From Actinotalea endophytica (GTDB lineage Bacteria; Actinomycetota; Actinomycetes; Actinomycetales; Cellulomonadaceae): a DNA stretch of 64,000 nucleotides. The translations under genes and the position numbers were made by a program. Under the pieces are notes generated by a model. It worked only from the letters and a program-made list of their open reading frames with translations, had not been told where the DNA came from and searched no databases. The stretch covers positions 62,001-126,000 of the forward strand of contig NZ_JAOVZU010000002.1 of the NCBI RefSeq assembly GCF_025717005.1. Reading direction: 5' to 3'. This document shows, piece by piece, positions 23,560-43,234 of this stretch (the first letter of the stretch is position 1; every line of letters starts with the position of its first letter).

Positions 23560-24576
23560 TCACGCCTCGTCCACCGCCAGGTCGGGCACCGTGTCGGGGT
23601 CGAACGGCGCGCCCGTGTCGGCGGCGTCCCATCCCGCGGCGCACGCGGCGCGGGCCCGGTCGATCAGGGTGCCCCGGTCGGCCAGTTCCAGTCGACCGTC
23701 GGTGACCCGCGCGGCAGCGGAGCCGCATCGCCACCACTCGCCGTCACGCAGCGGTGCGGGATGCGTGGTGAGCAGGCCGCGCAGGTCCGCCGCAAGGTAG
23801 TGGGGTCGTTCGGCGGGCCGGGCCAGCACGGCGTCCCGCGCCGAGCTCACACCGGTGATGACGTGCAGCCCGGGATAGTCCGCGGCCCGCGCACCGGCGA
23901 GGTCGGTGTCCAGACGATCGCCGACCACGAGCGGGTTGCGGGCACCGTGGCGCCGCGCAGCGAGCTGGTACATCGTGGGTTCCGGCTTGCCGCAGTTGGT
24001 CGGGACGACGTCGGTCGCCGTCTGCACCGCCGCGACCAACGAACCGTTGCCCGGAGCGAAGCCGTGCTCGGTCGGGAGCGTCCGGTCGAGGTTGCTCGCG
24101 ACGAACCACGCTCCGGCCCGGATCGCGTAGGTGGCCTCGGCGAGCTGCGGCCAGCCGACGTCCGCTGCGTACCCCTGCACGACCGCAGCCGGCCGGGCGT
24201 CAGCGCGGCTGACGACCTCGAAGCCCGCCTCCCGCACGGCCGTCGCGAGCCCTGCGCCGCCGACCACGAGCACACGGCTCCCCAGGTCGAGTCGGTCGGC
24301 GAGCACAGCGGCCGCCGCCTGTGCGGCGGTCATCACGTCGATGGGGTCGCACGGGATGTCCAGGCCGGTGAGCTGCTCGGCCACCGATCCGGGCTCGCGC
24401 GACGAGTTGTTCGTCACGAAGACGAGGTGCATGCCCAGCCCGCGCGCGCCTGCCAGACCCTCGGCGGCGTACGGGATCGGGTTCTTCCCTCGGTAGGCGA
24501 CCCCGTCGAGGTCGACCAGGGCAAGGTCGTGCAGCTCGGCAAGGGGTCGATCCGCGCCGAGCAGCCCGACGCTCAC
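23560..24576 (-). CDS. HAD-IIA family phosphatase
   Basis: A 338-residue HAD hydrolase of the NagD/p-nitrophenylphosphatase type. Motif I is LVDLDGVAYRG, motif II FVTNNSSR, the motif III lysine is in NCGKPEPTMY, and motif IV is VVGDRLDTDLAGA. An extra C-terminal segment of about 80 residues (after ADLRGLLTTHP) is typical of actinobacterial members beside tlyA. Substrate unknown, probably a small sugar or nucleotide phosphate. GTG at 24576 overlaps the stop of the upstream TPR gene. Confidence 0.88.
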   Translation of the reverse strand: MSVGLLGADRPLAELHDLALVDLDGVAYRGKNPIPYAAEGLAGARGLGMHLVFVTNNSSREPGSVAEQLTGLDIPCDPIDVMTAAQAAAAVLADRLDLGSRVLVVGGAGLATAVREAGFEVVSRADARPAAVVQGYAADVGWPQLAEATYAIRAGAWFVASNLDRTLPTEHGFAPGNGSLVAAVQTATDVVPTNCGKPEPTMYQLAARRHGARNPLVVGDRLDTDLAGARAADYPGLHVITGVSSARDAVLARPAERPHYLAADLRGLLTTHPAPLRDGEWWRCGSAAARVTDGRLELADRGTLIDRARAACAAGWDAADTGAPFDPDTVPDLAVDEA

Positions 24577-25955
24577 TTCGCGCTCTCCGCCCCGGCTCCG
24601 CCGCCGGTTGGGTCCGCACCGTCCGGATCCGGCTCCTCGTCGTCGTCGTCGAGGTCCACGAGAACCAGCTCGTCCTCGTCGACCGGGAGCGACGACCGGA
24701 GCTCGGCGGCGTCGTCCGGTCGCCCAGCGGCCTCGAGCGCGTCGACCCGGACCTGGGCGACCCGCACGGCGAGCTCGCCCTTCGCGGAGCGAGCCTCCGG
24801 GGTGTTGAGTGCGACCAGGGCCCCTTCGGGGTCCTTCAGATCGAGCCTGGCTCCGGCGACCACCATCGCGAGCTCGACCTTCGCCGTACGGTCCAGGGTC
24901 GCGACGCCTTCGTCCTTCGCGAGCGCGATCGCGCGCTCCGGCCGGCCCAGGCCGCGCTCGCAGTCGGCCATCACCGGCAGGTGCTCAGCCGACCCGCTCA
25001 GCCGACGCACGGTCCTGAGCTCGCGGAGCGCCTCCGCGTACCGACCCGTGTGGTACGCGGCGATGCCCGCAGCCTCACGAACGACGTCGACTCTTCCCGC
25101 GCGCCGGACGGCGGCCTGGGCATGCTGATACGCGAGCTCCGGGTCTTCGTCCAGGAGACGACCGGCCATCACGAGGTGCCGCGCGACACCCTCGGCATTG
25201 TCCTTGCTCAGCGTCCGCAGGCGAGAACGCGCCGCCCGATCGAGATCCGACGCCTCGACCTCCCGCGGAATCTCAGGCGCTCGCGGCCGCAGCGAGTCTG
25301 CTGCGGCTCCGTCGCGGGCAGTCGGTCGCCGGCCCGGCTCGACACCCGAACGCCCACCGCGATCACGACGCACCTGCCCCGAACGACCACCGCGCTCATC
25401 ACGCACCTGCCCCGAACGACCGCCGCGCTCGTCGCTCACCTGTCCAGAACGCCCACTCGGGCGCCCGGGTCGGGAACCGCCCCGCTCCCGGGTGCCTTCT
25501 CCACCGGACGCCTCGCCCGGCGCGCGCCCGCGCCGTTCCGAACCACCCGGCCGCCCGCGCCCGTCCCCGGACCCACCGCGCGAACCGGCGCCGGAGCCAC
25601 GCACACCGGTGCCGCGCTCACCCCGCGTGCCACTCGAGCCGGCCGTCGAGCGTTGACCTGACGCCCCGTTGCTCCGCCCGCTCGAACTCTGTCCGCGGCC
25701 GACACCACGCGCACCAGCCTGGCGGTCCTGGCGGTCCTGGCGATCAGCGCTGCTCCGGTCCCGACCGGTACCGCGTTCGCCCGCGTCGCGCGACGTGCCA
25801 CCGGCGGACCAAGACCGTCCCGCAGATCCGCCTCCGCGTGCAGAGCCTCCGCCACGCTGGCCGGCGCCGGAACCGTCACTCGGACCACGGCCCCGGCCAC
25901 CGCCGGACCCCTCGCGTGCACCCCTGCCGCCCCTGGGTCGCTCGTCGCCGGCCAC
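24573..25955 (-). CDS. TPR protein with Arg/Gly-rich N-terminal domain
   Basis: A 460-residue protein in two parts. Residues 1 to about 210 are disordered and dominated by Arg, Gly and Ser, with RGG-like tracts and three 11-residue repeats of the RSGQVRDERGG kind. Residues about 225-410 form helical repeats like TPRs (for example AYQHAQAAVRRAGRVDVVRE, GRYAEALRELRTVRRLSGSA), and the end is a strongly acidic tail. Such a basic low-complexity region may bind RNA or form condensates; that is inference. It is the first minus-strand gene below the rrn terminator. The GTG start at 25955 has a GAGGAT-N8 sequence before it, so it may be leaderless. Confidence 0.78.
   Translation of the reverse strand: MAGDERPRGGRGAREGSGGGRGRGPSDGSGAGQRGGGSARGGGSAGRSWSAGGTSRDAGERGTGRDRSSADRQDRQDRQAGARGVGRGQSSSGRSNGASGQRSTAGSSGTRGERGTGVRGSGAGSRGGSGDGRGRPGGSERRGRAPGEASGGEGTRERGGSRPGRPSGRSGQVSDERGGRSGQVRDERGGRSGQVRRDRGGRSGVEPGRRPTARDGAAADSLRPRAPEIPREVEASDLDRAARSRLRTLSKDNAEGVARHLVMAGRLLDEDPELAYQHAQAAVRRAGRVDVVREAAGIAAYHTGRYAEALRELRTVRRLSGSAEHLPVMADCERGLGRPERAIALAKDEGVATLDRTAKVELAMVVAGARLDLKDPEGALVALNTPEARSAKGELAVRVAQVRVDALEAAGRPDDAAELRSSLPVDEDELVLVDLDDDDEEPDPDGADPTGGGAGAESAK
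25348..25446. repeat. Three 33-bp tandem repeats in the TPR gene
   Basis: Units at 25348-25380, 25381-25413 and 25414-25446 are near-identical and keep the reading frame, coding for the RSGQV-type 11-residue repeats. Confidence 0.85.
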
Positions 25956-26040
25956 CGCTCACCATCCTCTCAGCGCAGCCGCCATGGTCTCACGCGCACG
26001 TACCGTGTGCCGCGTCGCCAGCTGGACGCGGTCAGAAAGC

Positions 26041-26073
26041 AGAAAAGGCCACCCCAGCGGGGTGGCCTTTTCT
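26041..26073 (-). terminator. rrn operon terminator
   Basis: Arms AGAAAAGGCCACCCC and GGGGTGGCCTTTTCT pair perfectly around a 3-base loop, ending in TTTTCT on the minus strand, 8 bases beyond the 5S gene. It is the strongest intrinsic terminator in the window and can act in both directions. Confidence 0.93.
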
Positions 26074-26081
26074 GAAGAAAT

Positions 26082-26200
26082 GTTCGGCGGCGACCTACTC
26101 TCCCACACCGTCACCAGTGCAGTACCATCGGCGCAGAGGGGCTTAGCTTCCGGGTTCGGAATGGAGCCGGGCGTTTCCCCCTCGCTATGACCGCCGAAAC
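26082..26200 (-). rRNA. rrf: 5S ribosomal RNA
   Basis: About 119 bases. On the minus strand it begins near GTTTCGGCGGTCATAGCG and ends with GGTCGCCGCCGAAC; the ends pair as helix I, and the conserved CCGAACCCGGAAG loop is present. Ends are accurate to a few bases. It is last in the rrn operon, just before the terminator. Confidence 0.95.
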
Positions 26201-26244
26201 TCTATGGAGATGTCAATCGGGTTCCCGACCGTATCTCGGGAACC

Positions 26245-26258
26245 GCACAGTGGACGCG
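26245..26258 (-). other. 3' strand of pre-23S processing stem
   Basis: The 14 bases here are the exact reverse complement of 29399-29412 on the other side of the 23S gene. In the transcript they form a perfect 14-bp stem closing the 23S loop, with further pairing towards the gene (ACTTACA with TGTAAGT). This is the usual RNase III target. The 23S-5S spacer also holds a second hairpin (26219-26244, GGTTCCCGA/TCGGGAACC). Confidence 0.8.
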
Positions 26259-26276
26259 TAGCAATGTAAGTGTGTG

Positions 26277-31243
<4,967 letters not shown>

Positions 31244-31507
31244 ATGTCTGTTGGTCACCCGCGTCGAGACGCGGGGCTAACCGACTGGAGAAAGGCCCCG
31301 AGGGGCCAGATGATCTGGCATCGATCAAATAACAAAACTGACGTTTGTCACTTGTCGCTACCACGTCGACCGGGGGTTTCAGTCAGGGACCGTCGGTCCC
31401 ATTCCTTGCCCTCCGCCGACAGTTGGCATCGACTTTTGGCACGCTGTTGAGTTCTCAAGGAGCGGACGCGCATCGTTCCGGGCCCTTCGACCCGTTCCCG
31501 AGGCAAC
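31244..31507 (-). other. rrn leader with boxA-like antitermination element
   Basis: The transcribed leader ahead of 16S. At 31441-31460 the minus strand reads CCTTGAGAACTCAACAGCGT, the TTGAGAACTCAACAG-type element known from actinobacterial rrn leaders and linked to antitermination; a second copy is in the 16S-23S spacer. A GGCCCCTCGGGGCC-type hairpin lies near 31288-31305. No gene is present. Confidence 0.65.
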
Positions 31508-31513
31508 CTCTCT

Positions 31514-31542
31514 AATCTATCTGCTCGGTTTGCCTCTGTCAA
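31514..31542 (-). promoter_or_regulatory. rrn promoter P2
   Basis: On the minus strand a perfect -35 TTGACA (31537-31542) and a -10 TAGATT (31514-31519) are separated by exactly 17 bases. This is the best vegetative promoter in the window and faces the 16S gene. Confidence 0.9.
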
Positions 31543-31703
31543 ACCGCGTTCGCGGCTCGTCTCGGGCTTCCCGATCCCTGGCGCGACCGTTCGGACGCAT
31601 CAGCGCCAGGACAGATCCTACCGGGGTTTTCGCCCTGCGGGACCGGCCGGCGAGCGGTGATCCGCTCTGCTGTCCGTTCCTCCCGTCTGGGCGACGGGGA
31701 GAA

Positions 31704-31732
31704 ACATTACGCACCCCCAGGGACGTCGTCAA
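31704..31732 (-). promoter_or_regulatory. rrn promoter P1
   Basis: A second promoter 190 bases upstream of P2: -35 TTGACG (31727-31732), 17-base spacer, -10 TAATGT (31704-31709). Tandem promoters are normal for rrn operons. The rest of the 31543-31817 region between tyrS and P2 holds no gene; another TAGGAT hexamer at 31615-31620 has no clear -35. Confidence 0.78.
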
Positions 31733-31817
31733 ATCGGCTGACGCCCGGGCGTGTCGCGCCGCGGAAACGCCGTCTGACCTGCGAAGACGCTCGGTGGTGC
31801 CGATCCCGCCCGGACCA

Positions 31818-33104
31818 CTACCCGGAGACGGCTTCGGCGACGGCCAAGGTCCGCTTGCCTCGGCGCAGCACCGCCCAACGACCGTGCAGCAGCTGCGAGG
31901 CGTCCAGCAGTGCATCCGGGTCGGTCACCCGCACGTTGTTGATCGACACCCCACCTTCGGCGACGGCCCGTCGGCCGGCGCCCCGGCCCGCCACGAGTCC
32001 CGCTTCGGCGAGCAGGTCGATGACCTGGACCGGCTCCTCCGGCACGACCGCGCGAGGCAGCTCCGCAACTGCGGCCGCGAGAGTCGACTCGTCCAGCTCG
32101 GCCAGGTCTCCCCGGCCGAACAGTGCCTGGCTCGCCGCGACCACTGCGTCGGTCGCGGCGCGGCCGTGCACCAGGGTCGTCACGTCGCCGGCCAGTACCC
32201 GCTGGGCCTCACGCGCATGCGGGCGTTCGACGACCGCACGCTCGAGCTCCTCGACCTCCTCGCGGGTACGGAAGGTGAACGTCTTGAGGTAGCCGACCAC
32301 GTCCGCGTCGTCCGTGTTGATCCAGAACTGGTAGAAGGCGTACGGGGTCATCATGTCCGGGGCGAGCCACACGGCCCCACCCTCGGTCTTGCCGAACTTC
32401 GTGCCGTCGGACTTCGTGATCAACGGTGTCGTGAGCGCGTGCACGCCGGTCTGCTCGGCCTTCCGGATGAGCTCGACCCCGGAGAGCAGGTTCCCCCACT
32501 GGTCGTTGCCGCCGGTCTGCAGCGTGCAGCCGTACCGCCGGTTCAGCTCGAGGTAGTCCAGGCCCTGCAGGATCTGGTAGCTGAACTCGGTGAAGCTGAT
32601 GCCCTCGTCGCTCGCGAGGCGCCGGGCAACCGTGTCCTTCGCGAGCATGGTGCCGAGCCGGTAGTGCTTGCCGATGTCCCGCAGGAAGTCGATCGCGGAC
32701 AGCTCGGCGGTCCAGTCGAGGTTGTTCACCATCCGCGCCGGGTTGTCGCCGTCGAAGTCGAGGAAGCGCGAGATCTGAGCACGCAGCCGCTCGACCCACT
32801 CGGCGACCGTCTCCTTGCTGTTGAGCACACGTTCGCCGGACATCCGCGGATCGCCGATCATGCCGGTCGCGCCGCCGACCAGTGCGAGCACGCGGTGCCC
32901 CGACCGTTGCAGGTGGCGCAGCAGCACCAGCTGGACGAGATGACCGTGGTGCAGGCTCGGAGCCGTGGGGTCGAACCCGCAGTAGACGGTGACCGGCCCC
33001 GACTCGAGCGCGTCGCGCAGGGCCTGCTCGTCGGTGGACTGCGCGACCAGACCGCGCCAGCGCAGCTCGTCCAGGATGTGCACCACATGCTCCTTCGTCG
33101 TCAC
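31818..33104 (-). CDS. tyrS: Tyrosyl-tRNA synthetase
   Basis: A 428-residue class I synthetase that charges tRNA-Tyr. The HIGH motif appears as HHGH in [11 protein letters not shown], the tyrosine pocket has [12 protein letters not shown] and the TGGNDQWGN block, and the KMSKS motif appears as KFGKT. A C-terminal S4-like domain is seen (about 360-428, with [10 protein letters not shown]). GTG start with a GGGGGCG ribosome site. It sits upstream of the rrn promoters on the same strand; no T-box leader is visible. Confidence 0.96.
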   Translation of the reverse strand: MTTKEHVVHILDELRWRGLVAQSTDEQALRDALESGPVTVYCGFDPTAPSLHHGHLVQLVLLRHLQRSGHRVLALVGGATGMIGDPRMSGERVLNSKETVAEWVERLRAQISRFLDFDGDNPARMVNNLDWTAELSAIDFLRDIGKHYRLGTMLAKDTVARRLASDEGISFTEFSYQILQGLDYLELNRRYGCTLQTGGNDQWGNLLSGVELIRKAEQTGVHALTTPLITKSDGTKFGKTEGGAVWLAPDMMTPYAFYQFWINTDDADVVGYLKTFTFRTREEVEELERAVVERPHAREAQRVLAGDVTTLVHGRAATDAVVAASQALFGRGDLAELDESTLAAAVAELPRAVVPEEPVQVIDLLAEAGLVAGRGAGRRAVAEGGVSINNVRVTDPDALLDASQLLHGRWAVLRRGKRTLAVAEAVSG

Positions 33105-33144
33105 GACCGCCCCCTAGTGTGCCGTGCCCGCGACGGCGCTCGCC

Positions 33145-33785
33145 TCACCCGTCCGGCGTGCGGCGACGCCGGACGCCCGGACGGAACGCCGAGACCGTCG
33201 GATCGTCGGGGACCCACAGGCGCCACGGGAACCGCTCCGGGTCGCCACCCGGGCCGGCGACGCCGACCCGAGGGCCGCTGCGGAACCCTGTCACACGCGT
33301 CGGGGCCAGCTCGATCCCTTTTCCGAGCAGGTCCGAGCCGTCGTCGGCGAGCACCAGGCCCAGCGCGACCGCGAGCCGGGCGGGGCCGCGCGCAAGGTCC
33401 ACCTCCCGCCGCACCACGCCCTCGGCGGACCGACGCGCCGTCGCCGCGTCGACGCCCTCCACCACCTGCCCGGCACGGAGCAGCACGGCGGACGCCTGCC
33501 CGGCCGGCCCGGTCACCACGTTGACGCACCGGTGCAGGCCGAGATGGCGGTAGACGTACAGGTGGCCCGGCTCGCCGAACATCACGGCGTTGCGTGCCGA
33601 TCGCCCCCGGAACGCGTGCGAGCCCGGGTCGTCGGCGCCGCCGTAGGCCTCGACCTCAGTCAGCCGGACCGCGACCACGCCGTCCCCCCGCACGACCCGC
33701 AGCACGGCCCCGAGCAGGTCCGCCGCGACCTCGAGGACCGGCCGGTCGAACCACGCCCGTTCGGTCACCCGGGCCGACGGACCGC

Positions 33786-33789
<4 letters not shown>
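33145..33789 (-). CDS. 3-methyladenine DNA glycosylase (AAG/Mpg family)
   Basis: A 214-residue base-excision repair enzyme of the AAG family, which removes alkylated purines. The active-site Glu is in LTEVEAYGGADDPGSHAF, followed by SARNAVMFGEPGHLYVYRHLGLHRCVNVV, all family hallmarks. ATG at 33789 overlaps the stop of the kinase-like gene. It closes the arginine gene run; 40 bases separate it from tyrS. The repair role is unrelated to arginine and seems to be carried along by the transcript. Confidence 0.92.
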
Positions 33790-38706
<4,917 letters not shown>

Positions 38707-38707
38707 C

Positions 38708-39940
38708 TCAGGAGTCCTCCAGGTCGGCGGGCGTGAGCCCGGTCAGGAAGTCGACGAACGGGCTCACCTGGTCCCAGGTGAGGATCAGCGGCGGCGCGAG
38801 GCGCACGGTGTCCGGCGTCACCGGGTTGACCACGAAGCCCGCGCCCAACGCCAGCTCGGCCACCCGGGCCGCCGCGGGGGCGACCAGCTGCGCACCGAGC
38901 AGCAGACCGGTGCCGCGGACCTCGGCGACCACGGGTGCCTGGGCGAGGGCGGCGGTGAGCCGGGCACCGAGCTCACGGACGTTCGCCAGCAGGCCGTCGC
39001 GCTCGATCACGCCGAGCGTCGCGAGCCCGGCGGCCGCGGCGACCGGGTTGCCGCCGAAGGTCGTGCCGTGCTGCCCCGGGTTGAGCAGGCTCCCGGCCGC
39101 ACCGAACCCGACGACCGCACCGATCGGGAACCCGCCCCCGAGCCCCTTGGCCAGGGTCATCACGTCGGGTCGCACGCCCGCGCCGACGTCGGGGTGCTGG
39201 AAGGCGAACCACGACCCGGTGCGACCGATCCCGGTCTGCACCTCGTCGAACGCGAGCAGCGCGCCGTACTCGTCCGCGAGCGCGCGCGCCCGCGCGAGGT
39301 AGCCGCGCGGCAACGGGCGGACTCCCGCCTCGCCCTGGATGGGCTCCAGCACGATCGCGGCGACGTCGTCACCCATCGCGTCCTCGAGAGCACCCACGTC
39401 ACCGAACGGCAGGAACTCCACCCCACCCGGGAGCGGCTCGAACGGTTCGCGGTAGGCGGCCTTGTGCGTCAGGGCGAGCGCACCCATCGTCCGGCCGTGG
39501 AACGCCCCCTCCTGGGCGAGGATCCTCGGCCGGCCGGTCCGCCGCGCGATCTTCACCAGGCCCTCGACCGCCTCGGTGCCGGAGTTGGTGAAGAAGACCC
39601 GTGAGCCGTCCGGGGCCTCGCTCAACGCGAGCAGGCGTTCGGCGAGCGCCACCTGGGTCGGCGTCGCGAAGAAGTTCGAGACGTGCCCGAGCGTGCCGAG
39701 CTGCGCGCTGATCGCCGCGGTGAGGGTCGGGTGGGCGTGACCGAGCACGTTCACGGCGATGCCGCCGAGCAGGTCGAGGTACCGCCGGCCGTCGGCGTCC
39801 CACACGTAGGGGCCTTCACCGCGGACGAGCACCAGACGCGGTGGGCCGAACGTGTTCATGAGTGCTGCGCCGTAGCGCTGCTTCCACTGCTCGGAGGTCG
39901 CCGGGGCGCCGGCCGTGGTCCGTGCGAGGTCGCCGCTCAT
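38708..39940 (-). CDS. argD: Acetylornithine transaminase
   Basis: A 410-residue class III aminotransferase. The cofactor pocket has [18 protein letters not shown] and [12 protein letters not shown], and the PLP lysine is in [19 protein letters not shown] at 39940 overlaps the argB stop by 4 bases. Normal length. Besides N-acetylornithine the enzyme family can act in lysine synthesis (DapC). Confidence 0.96.
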   Translation of the reverse strand: MSGDLARTTAGAPATSEQWKQRYGAALMNTFGPPRLVLVRGEGPYVWDADGRRYLDLLGGIAVNVLGHAHPTLTAAISAQLGTLGHVSNFFATPTQVALAERLLALSEAPDGSRVFFTNSGTEAVEGLVKIARRTGRPRILAQEGAFHGRTMGALALTHKAAYREPFEPLPGGVEFLPFGDVGALEDAMGDDVAAIVLEPIQGEAGVRPLPRGYLARARALADEYGALLAFDEVQTGIGRTGSWFAFQHPDVGAGVRPDVMTLAKGLGGGFPIGAVVGFGAAGSLLNPGQHGTTFGGNPVAAAAGLATLGVIERDGLLANVRELGARLTAALAQAPVVAEVRGTGLLLGAQLVAPAAARVAELALGAGFVVNPVTPDTVRLAPPLILTWDQVSPFVDFLTGLTPADLEDS

Positions 39941-40923
39941 CCGACCGGTCCGATCTGCCGCCGGACCACCGGGGTCGAGCCCGTGAGGTCGTCCGGCAGC
40001 ACCATCGTCCCCACCCCGAGGGTGGTGAAGACCTCCATCAGGACCGAGTGCGCCTGGCGGCCGTCGACGACGTGCGCCTGAGGCACGCCACCGCGGACCG
40101 CGCGCAGGCAGGCCTCCATCTTCGGCACCATCCCGGACTCGAGCGACGGCAGCAGGCGTTCGAGCGCGGACACCCGGATCTGCTTGAGCAGCGACGACCG
40201 GTCGGGCCAGTCGGTGTAGAGGCCCTCGACGTCCGTGAGCACGATGAGCTTGCGGGCCCGCAGCGCGACCGCGAGGGCCGCCGCCGCGGTGTCGGCGTTC
40301 ACGTTCAGGACCTGGGTGGGGTCGTCGATGTCCGGCGCGACGGTGGACACCACCGGGATGCGGCCCGCGTCGAGCAGGTCGCGCACCGCCCGCGGGTCCA
40401 CGTCGACCACGTCGCCGACGTGCCCCACGTCCACCGGCTCGCCGTCGACGATCGCCGATCGACGCTGCGCCTTGAGCAGGCCGCCGTCCTCACCGGACAG
40501 CCCGACCGCGTACGGGCCGTGCGCGTTCAGCAGCCCGACGAGCTCGCGGGAGACCTGGCCGGTGAGCACCATCCGCACGACGTCCATGGACTCGGCCGTC
40601 GTGACCCGCAGCCCGCCGCGGAACTCCGACGGGATGCTGAGCCGGTCGAGCATCGCGGTGATCTGCGGACCGCCGCCGTGCACGACGACCGGGTGCAGGC
40701 CGACCTGCCGCAGGAACACCATGTCCTGCGCGAAGGCCCGCTTGAGCTCGTCGTCGATCATCGCGTTGCCGCCGTACTTGATGACGAGCAGCGCACCGTT
40801 GAACTCCTGCAGCCACGGGAGCGCCTCGATGAGCACCTCGGCCTTCTGGTCGGGGCGCAGGTCGGTGCGGGTGTTGAAGACGAAGTCGTCCGGCACCGGG
40901 GGCAGGTCAGGGTCGAGGGTCAT
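39937..40923 (-). CDS. argB: Acetylglutamate kinase
   Basis: A 328-residue amino acid kinase, the second step of arginine synthesis and usually arginine-inhibited. Motifs: [14 protein letters not shown] and [13 protein letters not shown]; the N-terminal extension of about 45 residues (with a WLQEFNG helix) is the kind found in arginine-sensitive hexameric enzymes. ATG at 40923 is 7 bases after the argJ stop. Confidence 0.96.
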   Translation of the reverse strand: MTLDPDLPPVPDDFVFNTRTDLRPDQKAEVLIEALPWLQEFNGALLVIKYGGNAMIDDELKRAFAQDMVFLRQVGLHPVVVHGGGPQITAMLDRLSIPSEFRGGLRVTTAESMDVVRMVLTGQVSRELVGLLNAHGPYAVGLSGEDGGLLKAQRRSAIVDGEPVDVGHVGDVVDVDPRAVRDLLDAGRIPVVSTVAPDIDDPTQVLNVNADTAAAALAVALRARKLIVLTDVEGLYTDWPDRSSLLKQIRVSALERLLPSLESGMVPKMEACLRAVRGGVPQAHVVDGRQAHSVLMEVFTTLGVGTMVLPDDLTGSTPVVRRQIGPVG

Positions 40924-40930
40924 CGTCCGC

Positions 40931-42094
40931 TCATGTCGAGTAGGCACTGTTCTCATGGACGTAGGCGTGCGTGAGGTCGTTGGTCCACACCGTGGCCTCC
41001 GCATCGCCGGCGTGCAGGTCGATGTCGATCCGCACCTCGCGGGCCGAGGCGAGGTCGACGAGCTCTCGCGGCTCGCCGACGCCGCCCGCACGGCAGACCA
41101 TCACACCGTTGATCGCCACGTCCACCGTCTCGGCGTCGAACTCCGCGACCTCGACGGGGACCGTACCGACCTGGGCGAGCACGCGGCCCCAGTTCGGGTC
41201 GTTGCCGAAGACGGCGGCCTTGAGCAGGTTCGAGCGGGTCACCGCGCGCCCCACCGCGACCGCCGCGGTCTCGCTCTGCGCCCCGGCCACGTGCACCGCG
41301 ATGTCGTGCGTCGCGCCCTCCGCGTCGGCGACCAGCTGACGGGCCAGCGACGCGCAGACCTCGGTGACCGCGCCGGTCAGCGCCGGGAGGTCCGCCGCGA
41401 CGCCGGACGCGCCCGAGGCGAGCAGCACCACGGTGTCGGACGTCGACATGCAGCCGTCGGAGTCGATCCGGTCGAACGTGACCCGAGTGGCCTCGCGCAG
41501 CGCCGCATCGGCGTCGGCCCGGTCGACGACCGCGTCCGTGGTGAGGACGACGAGCATGGTCGCCAGGGCCGGAGCGAGCATGCCCGCACCCTTGGCCATC
41601 CCGCCGACGGTCCAGCCGTCGCGGGCGGCGACCGCCTGCTTCACGACCGTGTCGGTCGTCATGATCGCCTCGGCCGCCGCGACGCCGCCGTCGGCGCTCA
41701 GGCCGGCCGCGGCGACCTCGACCCCGGCCAGCAGGGCGTCGATCGGCAGCCGCTCACCGATCAGGCCGGTCGAGCAGACCACGACGTCACCGGGCGACAC
41801 GTCGAGCGCCGCGGCCACCGTCTCGGCGGTGCGGTGCGTGTCGAGGAAGCCCTCCGGGCCGGTGCACACGTTCGCGCCACCCGAGTTCAGCACCACGGCG
41901 TGCACGACCCCGTCGGCGACCACCTGACGTGACCACGTGACCGGGTGACCCACGACACGGTTCGAGGTGAACACGGCGACGCCGACGTGCTCGGGACCGT
42001 CGTTGACCACGAGCGCGAGGTCCGGGCGACCGGACGCCTTCAGACCGGCCGTGACGCCGGTGGCGCGGAAGCCCTGCGGGGTGGTGACGCTCAC
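40931..42094 (-). CDS. argJ: Glutamate N-acetyltransferase / ornithine acetyltransferase
   Basis: A 387-residue proenzyme that recycles the acetyl group from N-acetylornithine to glutamate. It self-cleaves before the conserved Thr in [14 protein letters not shown], giving two chains. MSTSDTV and [15 protein letters not shown] are further family blocks. As no argA is in the cluster, this may be bifunctional (both acetyl-CoA and acetylornithine donors), which is inference. GTG at 42094 overlaps the argC stop. Confidence 0.95.
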   Translation of the reverse strand: MSVTTPQGFRATGVTAGLKASGRPDLALVVNDGPEHVGVAVFTSNRVVGHPVTWSRQVVADGVVHAVVLNSGGANVCTGPEGFLDTHRTAETVAAALDVSPGDVVVCSTGLIGERLPIDALLAGVEVAAAGLSADGGVAAAEAIMTTDTVVKQAVAARDGWTVGGMAKGAGMLAPALATMLVVLTTDAVVDRADADAALREATRVTFDRIDSDGCMSTSDTVVLLASGASGVAADLPALTGAVTEVCASLARQLVADAEGATHDIAVHVAGAQSETAAVAVGRAVTRSNLLKAAVFGNDPNWGRVLAQVGTVPVEVAEFDAETVDVAINGVMVCRAGGVGEPRELVDLASAREVRIDIDLHAGDAEATVWTNDLTHAYVHENSAYST

Positions 42095-43146
42095 GGGGCG
42101 ACTCCCTCGACGGTGAGCCCGGTGGCCTCCGGAAGGCCGAGGGCGAGGTTCATGGACTGCACCACGGCGCCCGCGGTGCCCTTGGCCAGGTTGTCGAGTG
42201 CGGCCACGGCCACGACGGCGCCGGCGCGCTCGTCGACCGTCACCTGGACCAGGGCCGTGTTGGCTCCCACGGTGGCTGCGGTGCCCGGCCACTGGCCCTC
42301 GGGGAGGAGCTGGACGAACAGCTCGCCCGCATAGGCGTCCTGCCACGCGGCGCGGACCGCCGCAGCGTCCGCGCCGGGTGCGAGCGGCGCGGTGACGGTC
42401 GCCAGGACACCGCGGGACATCGGCACGAGGACCGGGGTGAAGGTCAGCCGGACGTCGGCCGCGCCGGCCACCCGCAGGTTCTGCTCGATCTCCGGGATGT
42501 GCCGGTGGGTGCCACCGACCGCGTACGGCACGGCCGTGCCGAGCCCCTCCGAGGCGAGCAGATGCGTCTTCAGCGTCCGGCCGGCGCCCGAGTAGCCGAC
42601 GGCGAGCGTCGCCGAGAGCGCGGTCGGGTCCACCAGGCCGGCCGCGACGCCGGGCTGGATCGCGAAGGTCACCGCCGAGGCGTTGCAGCCGGGGGCCGCG
42701 ACCCGACGTGCACCGCGGAGCACGTCGCGCTGCCGTGAGCCGTCCGCGTGGATCAGCTCGGGCACCCCGTACGGCCAGGTGCCGGCGTGGTCGCTGTGGT
42801 AGTAGGCCCGCCAGGCTTCCGGGTCCACGAGGCGGTGGTCGGCTCCGCAGTCCAGCACGAGGGGGTCGGCGCCCGACGCGGCGAGCTCCGCCGCCACGGC
42901 ACCCGACGCACCGTGCGGGAGCGCCAGGACCACCACGTCGTGCCCCGAGAGCACCTCCGCAGTGGTCGGCTCGAGCACGCGGTCGGCCAGCGAGCGCAGC
43001 TGGGGCTGGTGGGCACCGAGGAGGTCACCCGCGTTGGAGTGCGCGGTCACGGCGCCGATCTCGATCTCGGGGTGCGCGACGAGCAGGCGCAGCACCTCGC
43101 CGCCTGCGTATCCACTGGCCCCGGAGACCGCCACCCGCACCGTCAT
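42091..43146 (-). CDS. argC: N-acetyl-gamma-glutamyl-phosphate reductase
   Basis: A 351-residue NADPH-dependent reductase of arginine synthesis. Rossmann motif [16 protein letters not shown] and the catalytic Cys in [15 protein letters not shown] (C154). I place the start at the second ATG (43146) and not the one at 43152, because the -10 box TATAGT (43154-43159) lies exactly 7 bases before 43146, so the mRNA is likely leaderless and the first ATG would be outside it. It heads the argC-J-B-D-F-R-G-H operon. Confidence 0.92.
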   Translation of the reverse strand: MTVRVAVSGASGYAGGEVLRLLVAHPEIEIGAVTAHSNAGDLLGAHQPQLRSLADRVLEPTTAEVLSGHDVVVLALPHGASGAVAAELAASGADPLVLDCGADHRLVDPEAWRAYYHSDHAGTWPYGVPELIHADGSRQRDVLRGARRVAAPGCNASAVTFAIQPGVAAGLVDPTALSATLAVGYSGAGRTLKTHLLASEGLGTAVPYAVGGTHRHIPEIEQNLRVAGAADVRLTFTPVLVPMSRGVLATVTAPLAPGADAAAVRAAWQDAYAGELFVQLLPEGQWPGTAATVGANTALVQVTVDERAGAVVAVAALDNLAKGTAGAVVQSMNLALGLPEATGLTVEGVAP

Positions 43147-43147
43147 G

Positions 43148-43161
43148 TGCATGACTATACA
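43148..43161 (-). promoter_or_regulatory. ARG box and -10 box of the arginine operon
   Basis: The minus strand holds TGTATAGTCATGCA, a full match to the TGNAT-N4-ATNCA core of the ArgR operator. It overlaps the -10 hexamer TATAGT and ends 1 base before the argC start codon. A half-matching second box (TGCAT arm) lies at 43168-43181, about 20 bases upstream, close to the usual two-box spacing. ArgR binding here would block polymerase directly. Confidence 0.72.
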
Positions 43162-43234
43162 CACGGATGCATACCGCGTGCTCCGGCCGGCTGATCCCAT
43201 CGCGCGGCGTGTCGGCGCGCGGTTGACTGGACCC

